This document shows positions 50,359 to 55,635 of a stretch of 55,635 nucleotides of DNA, piece after piece. Origin of the DNA: Chthonomonadaceae bacterium (lineage in GTDB: Bacteria > Armatimonadota > Chthonomonadetes > Chthonomonadales > Chthonomonadaceae); the NCBI GenBank assembly GCA_027450145.1, contig DAIDKH010000022.1:1-55635 (forward strand), read 5' to 3'. The translations under genes and the position numbers were made by a program. The notes beneath the pieces were generated by a model. That model was not told the DNA's origin and did not search any database. It saw nothing but the letters and a program-made list of their open reading frames with translations. How positions within the stretch are numbered: position 1 is the first letter of the stretch; the number at the start of each line of letters is the position of its first letter.

Positions 50359-52680
50359 CTAACGGTTGTCGGTTGTCGGCACAAGCCGTACCGCAAGGTC
50401 GGTAGTCAATCCAGGGATTTTTACAGTCGCGGCCCCGTTCTTTGTTTCAACCGTCTCGCCTTTGGTGCTGGCGCCCGTAGTCGTGTTGAAGTACTCCACT
50501 GCATAGCTACCTGGCTTTAGGCCCGTCACCGCGATCTCGGAAGCAGGGCACGGAACTATCGGCTGATGCTTGTAAACCGCCATCCAGTTATGCGCTATAT
50601 TGTGGACCCACATAAACGCTTGGCTCTCATTTGTCATTCCGTAAACCTGTAGGTCGGGATACCTGCTGCTGCGGTAATCCGTTATGTCAATACTGGAAAA
50701 GGTGAGCCAATCGCCCGATGGAACGTTCACGGTTACAGTGTGTTTTCCGGCCGGCACGTGGACGTCAAATGTAGAGTCAAACGTAGCAAGGTAGATGTTG
50801 TACTGCTTCTCAAACGTCGTGCTTTTGTAAGGCGGCTTTCCCGAGGCTGGTGGCGCAGCGACGTAGACAGCAGTAGCGGCGGGAGCACCATCCACCTGTG
50901 CCTGAAGGGTTACATTGTTGGAGACCTGGTTCACGCCGAACTGAACGGTGCACGCGTGAGGACAGTCGAGGTGTAGTATGAGCGGCTGGTGGAGGTCCGG
51001 TTTGCCGGGTGAGAACAGATACTGCGGCAGCGTTCCCGTTACTCTGCCGTCCGCGTGTACGGTGACCTGAGGAGAAGGCGCTTTGCCCCAGCCAAAGGTC
51101 GGTACCAGATGAAGAGTTTGGTAGGTGACATTATGGGCCAGCGAAACAGGAGCATCTATGTTGGCTGGCTGCCATTTTCCTTCATTCCATGGAATGCTTT
51201 TAACGAACGCCGAGATGGGCTTCCACACGTGATAGAGATGAAGCGGAGCGACGTAGCTATCCCACCACCAAATCATCGCTGTACCTGCATCACCGCTCGC
51301 GATGGCGGACCACATGGCATTATGCAGGTTTACACCTTTACCCTCCGGATCATAGGGAGTATCCGGCTTTCTCCAGTCGATACCAAACTCTGCCATAAGG
51401 TGGGGTTTGTTGAACTGTAGGTTCGCAACAGCATCGTCGTGCACAACAGGCGCGAAATCTGGCAGATTGCCCTCGCCGTAGTTGTGCGACATCGTAAAAT
51501 CGACGCCTGGCAGCTTCCAGATAGCGTCATCACCATAGGTAGTACTCACCAGATGGTCTTGCGGATCGGCCGGTTTACCTGCGAAGGAACCCAAGCCCTT
51601 AAGGTAGTCGCTCATCGTCTTCATCCACGCAGTGGTGGGGTGCGCCTCATTGAAGAACTCCCAGCCAAACAAGTTGGTGCGCCATCCGTATCGTGCCGCC
51701 ATGTATCTTAACCTGTTTTCATACATGCGACGTGCGATGGGGTTGCTCCAGAAATCGTCGGGGGTAGCACATGGGCCGCCGTTAGCCTGATTGTAGGGGT
51801 TCTTGGGCCACGCACCCTCGCCCCAATATCCGCCGGTCACGAATTCACCGTACGTGCCCATCGTGAGCATCACGTTCAACCCGCTTTTCTGAGCAAGATC
51901 GAGGATCCGACCAATCTGCCAGGCTTTGGCGAGGCTGTAATAGCCTATGCCATGGTGGTGCACATAGTGACCGGCAACGGGTGGCTTTCCAGACCATTCA
52001 ATATTATTGTCAGTCGCCATCCAAAGCCTTATCCAGTTACCGCCTACGTCGTGGAGATCCCTCATCCACGTTTCAAAACCCGCGGGCGTGTAGTTTGGTG
52101 ACCAGCACATGTCTTCCCCAATTGGTGTGAAGACTTTGCCATTATTGTAGGCGAAGAACAACGAATTGTTTTTGTCTCTGGTGATGAAGCCCGGACTAGC
52201 AGATGGTACGCATCGAAACCGAGCCGAGGAGAGCGTAATGTCGCCGACAGGTTCAGAGGCTTTCACTGTGTAACGCCATATACCTACCTGCGTGGGTGCG
52301 AAACGAATAAGCCACACAGGCGGGCCCGCCGGTTCACCGGGTGTGCCATTTGGGTTAGAATGAAACGGTTGGTACAGAAACCCGGGTACATGAATGGTTT
52401 CACCATTCGGCGCCATGAAGTTACCCTCCACGTCAATTTGGCGTGGATCAAACGGATTTGTAGCATCCGTCTGCAGGTCAAGGGTCAATTGAAATAGCTG
52501 ATATCGCCCTACCACCGTGCTATTTGGTGTAGCGGTACGCAAGTTGAGCCGAGGGATTAGCTGCAGCTGCCCTTGTTGTACCGCTTTAGTAGGCGATGAT
52601 GCGTGAGGCGCGGTCAGGGGTGCAGCACCGGCCGCATTAGCGGCGAGTAGTCCGAATAAAGAAAGAATTGCACGTTTCAT
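50359..52680 (-). CDS. Secreted DUF5060-containing GH5-like glycosidase
   Basis: 773 residues: signal peptide (to ~19), an N-terminal DUF5060-type beta-sandwich (~55-160: FQLTLDLQTDATNPFDPRQIDV, VPGFLYQPF, WLIRFAPTQVGIWRYTV), then a barrel (~165-500) with FTPIGEDMCW, GGNWIRLWMA, GLNVMLTMGTYGEF, LFGWEFFNEAHPT (acid/base E345), VDFTMSHNYG and HLMAEFGIDW (nucleophile E431), and beta-rich C-terminal domains including TVNVPSGDWLTFSSIDI. Substrate unknown, likely a plant or microbial polysaccharide. The kinase gene follows directly, suggesting its product sugar feeds that kinase. The ATG has AAAGG ~9 bases upstream. Confidence 0.9.
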   Translation of the reverse strand: MKRAILSLFGLLAANAAGAAPLTAPHASSPTKAVQQGQLQLIPRLNLRTATPNSTVVGRYQLFQLTLDLQTDATNPFDPRQIDVEGNFMAPNGETIHVPGFLYQPFHSNPNGTPGEPAGPPVWLIRFAPTQVGIWRYTVKASEPVGDITLSSARFRCVPSASPGFITRDKNNSLFFAYNNGKVFTPIGEDMCWSPNYTPAGFETWMRDLHDVGGNWIRLWMATDNNIEWSGKPPVAGHYVHHHGIGYYSLAKAWQIGRILDLAQKSGLNVMLTMGTYGEFVTGGYWGEGAWPKNPYNQANGGPCATPDDFWSNPIARRMYENRLRYMAARYGWRTNLFGWEFFNEAHPTTAWMKTMSDYLKGLGSFAGKPADPQDHLVSTTYGDDAIWKLPGVDFTMSHNYGEGNLPDFAPVVHDDAVANLQFNKPHLMAEFGIDWRKPDTPYDPEGKGVNLHNAMWSAIASGDAGTAMIWWWDSYVAPLHLYHVWKPISAFVKSIPWNEGKWQPANIDAPVSLAHNVTYQTLHLVPTFGWGKAPSPQVTVHADGRVTGTLPQYLFSPGKPDLHQPLILHLDCPHACTVQFGVNQVSNNVTLQAQVDGAPAATAVYVAAPPASGKPPYKSTTFEKQYNIYLATFDSTFDVHVPAGKHTVTVNVPSGDWLTFSSIDITDYRSSRYPDLQVYGMTNESQAFMWVHNIAHNWMAVYKHQPIVPCPASEIAVTGLKPGSYAVEYFNTTTGASTKGETVETKNGAATVKIPGLTTDLAVRLVPTTDNR

Positions 52681-52743
52681 AGGGTACTAAGCCCTTTCCT
52701 TTAATGGCTGCTGCAGGATCAATAGCCGCTCACCACGAGTGAA

Positions 52744-54339
52744 TTAGCCACCAGATGCCCAGCGCAAACCAACATATTTCCTAAAATTGTAGCACCGTGC
52801 GATAGAGATAGAAGCGATAGGTTTGCTATACAGAGGTTTGCGCCAAATAAGATAGTCTGGCTCCCAGATTACCCGATTAAAAATCGATCGAAGATCCGGG
52901 TCGTTATGGCGCCACACATCTAAAAAGATCGCATTTTCTCCCAGCTTACCTTTGAGTTCCTGAATATACGCTGCATACATCGTAAGCCGCCAGTGCAGGA
53001 ACAAGTCGTATGTATGAGGATGCCCTGGCATGTAAAAGGCCATTTCCGCGGGAAATTCGTAATTGTTTCCGCAGATGAAAACTGGCTTACCGTCCTTTTG
53101 CGTCATGACCGCGCTCAACGCAGCTACATGGTTTGCTAGCCTCCGCCATCCTGTGGCCGTATTGGTTATATCTGCAGATGGTGGCAGTTTGACGCCTGCT
53201 GTCTTACGGAAACCAGGCAAAAAGATCACCAACGTAAGGAATAGACTCATGCCGGCCGCTAAGAGTGTGATCATCCATGCGGCCCGACCAGGTTGCTTAC
53301 CACGGTCGATACGGGCAGAGAGCATGCCTGCCCATAGGATGGACGGCGTGATCCAGGCGAATGGGCACCAGTTCCCCTGCACTTTCGCCTTTAATGCTTG
53401 AAAGCAGAAGAACAACAGGGATGGCGCAGCCATGGCAATGAGAAATTTTACTTCCGCGCTCACCTTCTTGTCGCTACCACGTATGGGTTTTACCAGAGCT
53501 GCCACACAGCCGCCAAATAGAAGTGGCCCAAGCAACAACGCCTGCGAGCCGATGAAGTTGCCAAGCCGCAGAAAGGGTGAGTGATGCGATTTGTGCTCCA
53601 GGAAGAGAAGATGCTTGAACGTCCACCAATAGTGGTGTGCATTCCAGTAAATGACACCGCCGTAGCACAATATCATAATGGCAAGCGCTGCCCAGGGCTG
53701 CCAGCGTGTTAGCCAGCCACGGTAGTCGCTAACATAATAGAAGAAGATAAGCAGCGAGGGAAGTATGAGCACAATGGTCTGTTTGGTCATTAGACCCAAG
53801 CCCATCACAAGCCCTAGAGACAGCCACGTAAGCGTGTTGCGCTGTGAGGCCCCCGGTGCAGCGCTAAATAGGCAGTGGTAGAGTAGGACGAGCGAGAGTG
53901 ACCAAAAGAAGACTAGCGGAGGATCGTAGGTCGAGATAACTGAACCGACCTCCATGAGCGGCGTAAGGCCCACGAGCACTGTAGCAATAAATGCCGCACG
54001 TGCATTGAATATTCTGTATGCCAGGTACCAGATACACGCCGCCGTGCCAAGGGAAAGCGCGCATGCGCCAAATCGTACGCCAAACTCGTTGGTACCAAAC
54101 AGCAGCGTAGTCAGGTGTACGATGTAGGCGATCATCGGGCCATTGTCGTAGTAACCTAATGACAGGTGTCTTGACCAATCCCAATAGTAGGCCTCATCCG
54201 GAACCAGATCAAAACTGCTAAGCTGTACCAGGCGAATAATCGTCACGACGAATAGAAAAAGTGCGGAGAGGCGATTCCATAGGGGAAGTCTTGCGGTAGT
54301 GTTGTCGCTCGACGGTGACCCAGCAGGTCCCATGGACAT
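52744..54339 (-). CDS. Membrane glycosyltransferase, ArnT/PMT (GT39/GT83) type
   Basis: 531 residues with ~11-12 transmembrane helices. The first periplasmic loop has the catalytic acidic pair in LVPDEAYYWDWSRHLSLGYYDNGPMIAYIV, characteristic of enzymes that transfer sugars from a polyprenyl-phosphate donor (ArnT, PMT). FGVRFGACALSLGTAACIWYLAYRIF and PPLVFFWSLSLVLLYH follow, and the C-terminal part is soluble (VFICGNNYEFPAEMAFYMPG). The acceptor is unknown. Its ATG shares one base with the TAA of the upstream GT4 gene (TAATG), so the two are translated together, as in a surface-glycan locus continuing beyond the window. Confidence 0.88.
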   Translation of the reverse strand: MSMGPAGSPSSDNTTARLPLWNRLSALFLFVVTIIRLVQLSSFDLVPDEAYYWDWSRHLSLGYYDNGPMIAYIVHLTTLLFGTNEFGVRFGACALSLGTAACIWYLAYRIFNARAAFIATVLVGLTPLMEVGSVISTYDPPLVFFWSLSLVLLYHCLFSAAPGASQRNTLTWLSLGLVMGLGLMTKQTIVLILPSLLIFFYYVSDYRGWLTRWQPWAALAIMILCYGGVIYWNAHHYWWTFKHLLFLEHKSHHSPFLRLGNFIGSQALLLGPLLFGGCVAALVKPIRGSDKKVSAEVKFLIAMAAPSLLFFCFQALKAKVQGNWCPFAWITPSILWAGMLSARIDRGKQPGRAAWMITLLAAGMSLFLTLVIFLPGFRKTAGVKLPPSADITNTATGWRRLANHVAALSAVMTQKDGKPVFICGNNYEFPAEMAFYMPGHPHTYDLFLHWRLTMYAAYIQELKGKLGENAIFLDVWRHNDPDLRSIFNRVIWEPDYLIWRKPLYSKPIASISIARCYNFRKYVGLRWASGG

Positions 54340-55445
54340 TAGGACGCCATCCTTTGCGAGAACGCTCCTTGAGCCGCTATGATCGAGTGGTATACCCGCT
54401 CCATGCCTTGTGCCATTGTCTCTACGGTAAAATGCTCCTGCTGTAGTTCAAGGCCCTTGCCACCCATATTCGATCGTAGGGCCGCATCCAATACCAGTGC
54501 GTTAAGCGCGTCTGCCATTCCACGCACGTCATGCTTTTGGACAACATAACCGTTGACACTGTCTTGCACAAGCTCGGCGTTACCCCCGCTGCGCGTGACT
54601 ACCAGCGGCTTCGCCATGGACATCGCCTCTAGTATTGCCTGGCTGCATGCTTCCTCCCAAAGCGAGGGCTGTACCACGATATCCAGCGCGGAGGTAATGG
54701 CATCACTGTCGTTACGCCAGCCCAGGAAGAACACTCTATCCTGCAGGCCCTCCGCCGCCGTAATACGCTTGACGGTGGCAAGGTCGTTTCCATCGCCGAC
54801 CACAACGCACGCCGCGCGATTATCTACATATTTCATGGCCTGAACCAGCTCGCGATGTCCCTTTTGGGCAATAACCCGGGATACTATACCTATCAGGACA
54901 GAATCTGGGGCAAGGCCCAGCTCGGCTCGAATGTCTGGCGCAGGTCCGGGAACAACCTTTTCAACGCCTCCGTAAACCATTTCCAGGCGCTCCGGTGGAA
55001 TTCCGCCCTCAAGAAGTGCGTTGTAAACAGCCTGCGAAACACCTACTACCTTATCATACAGTGCCTTACTATACATCCAACGGCGAATATGCGGCCAGCA
55101 GTGGGGCATGTGTCGGTGAATTACCATGCCGCGACGCCGTTCCAGCCAGCTGGCCAGGCCGGGCACAAGGTAATCCCGCGAAAAGTGAGTGTTGATGATG
55201 TCGTAGCGCTCGCGTCGGATGAGTCGGCGGTAAGCGCCTAGGGTATGAAGGTCGTGCTGGTTGTAAACTTTAAGTGAGAATACGGGGTGATGGTGCGCCT
55301 CTGCGGTTTTATATAGCCAGCTTCCGGACGGTGCTGTGATATGCACCTCGTGACCCCGCGCGGTAAGTCCATCTGCTAAGTGGATGATGTATCGCTCGAT
55401 GCCGCCGCTATTGAACAGGGAACTCCCTGCCTGCAGGATCTTCAT
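54339..55445 (-). CDS. GT4-family glycosyltransferase
   Basis: A cytosolic, membrane-associated GT-B enzyme of 368 residues that transfers a sugar from a nucleotide donor to a growing glycan. Features: N-terminal LFNSGGIERYIIHLADGLTARGHEVHITAP (glycine loop), DIINTHFSRDYL, VSQAVYNALLEGGIPPERLEMVYGGV, and the donor-binding domain IGIVSRVIAQKGHRELVQA, VVVGDGNDL, FLGWRNDSDAI, then PSLWEEACSQAILEAMSMAKPLVVT with the E-x7-E motif. The start ATG 55445 is plausible. The 190 bases to the right edge contain a GCACGG/CCGTGC hairpin but no supported gene. Confidence 0.92.
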   Translation of the reverse strand: MKILQAGSSLFNSGGIERYIIHLADGLTARGHEVHITAPSGSWLYKTAEAHHHPVFSLKVYNQHDLHTLGAYRRLIRRERYDIINTHFSRDYLVPGLASWLERRRGMVIHRHMPHCWPHIRRWMYSKALYDKVVGVSQAVYNALLEGGIPPERLEMVYGGVEKVVPGPAPDIRAELGLAPDSVLIGIVSRVIAQKGHRELVQAMKYVDNRAACVVVGDGNDLATVKRITAAEGLQDRVFFLGWRNDSDAITSALDIVVQPSLWEEACSQAILEAMSMAKPLVVTRSGGNAELVQDSVNGYVVQKHDVRGMADALNALVLDAALRSNMGGKGLELQQEHFTVETMAQGMERVYHSIIAAQGAFSQRMAS

Positions 55446-55635
55446 TAAATATTGACCTCAAATACCGCTATCTGCACAGTTCCACATGATACCCGAATCA
55501 GTGTATCGAGCGTACTTAGGATCGTTGAACAGCGTTAACAATCCGAGGTTTTTTGCACGGGGTTGAAACACCGTGCTGATATGCAAAAGTCCACTGCGTG
55601 GACTAGGTGCTGGGAGTGCAGAGCCGTCTGCCAGG

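Noticed and set aside
55560-55585. GCACGG/CCGTGC hairpin beside a T-run as a terminator
   Set aside because: The T-run precedes the stem on the plus strand and becomes an A-run after it on the minus strand, so it fits neither direction.
1-55635. Mobile elements or a genomic island
   Set aside because: No transposase, integrase, phage gene, tRNA-linked attachment site or long direct repeat was seen, and gene style looks uniform.

Overview
The window reads as ordinary chromosomal DNA of a free-living, polysaccharide-degrading bacterium with a diderm-type secretion repertoire. It carries many secreted glycoside hydrolases with signal peptides, one Tat-exported enzyme, a lipoprotein-dependent sugar ABC importer and three proteins with PEP-CTERM-like sorting tails (VPEA.., a membrane span, then RRKR). 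The mix of scattered glycosidases, PEP-CTERM proteins, citramalate synthase and ABC rather than SusCD-type uptake fits Armatimonadota or a similar soil or water lineage. That assignment is inference only, because no rRNA or other marker is present. I saw no tRNA, rRNA, insertion sequence, prophage or CRISPR array.

Layout. 1-6.2 kb: a left-edge-truncated agarase/GH42-like glycosidase, citramalate synthase (cimA, minus), a lone ETF-alpha N-terminal domain, and a secreted beta-helix protein. 6.6-12.7 kb: a four-PAS diguanylate cyclase, then an amidohydrolase (deaminase type), a Ca2+/H+ antiporter and a 3-methyladenine DNA glycosylase on one strand. 12.8-16.9 kb: a tightly packed operon of 6-phosphogluconate dehydrogenase, a secreted protein made of 23-residue repeats, an AI-2E-family permease and a putrescine-type aminotransferase. 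17.0-21.3 kb: a galactan-use operon (GH53 galactanase, lipoprotein, two permeases, no ATPase).

21.4-29.1 kb (minus): the most notable locus, an ArsR-type regulator followed by six genes of a group-4-hydrogenase / complex-I-like membrane complex. The ion-pump modules look intact. The large subunit has lost the Ni-Fe cysteines, and the small subunit, fused to a 2[4Fe-4S] ferredoxin domain, has lost all four proximal-cluster cysteines. This is an Ehr-type (energy-converting-hydrogenase-related) complex with an apparently dead catalytic head.

29.4-44.4 kb: GH26 mannanase, trpF, a PhyH-type dioxygenase, an orphan Cas6, Tat-exported GH5, a LysR regulator, three PEP-CTERM-like surface proteins, anmK, two small paralogous proteins ending in LDI(R/T)A, and a large secreted GH2. 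Many gene ends here carry strong hairpins. 44.4-55.6 kb (minus): aldo/keto reductase, DNA polymerase III alpha (dnaE, with an intact PHP site), a sugar kinase (KdgK type) coupled behind a secreted DUF5060/GH5-like enzyme, and two glycosyltransferases overlapping by one base.

Together the region looks devoted mainly to breaking down plant-type galactans, mannans and glucans and importing the sugars, with surface proteins and housekeeping genes interspersed. Start sites were re-chosen in many cases from ribosome-binding sites and gene overlaps, and the entries say so.
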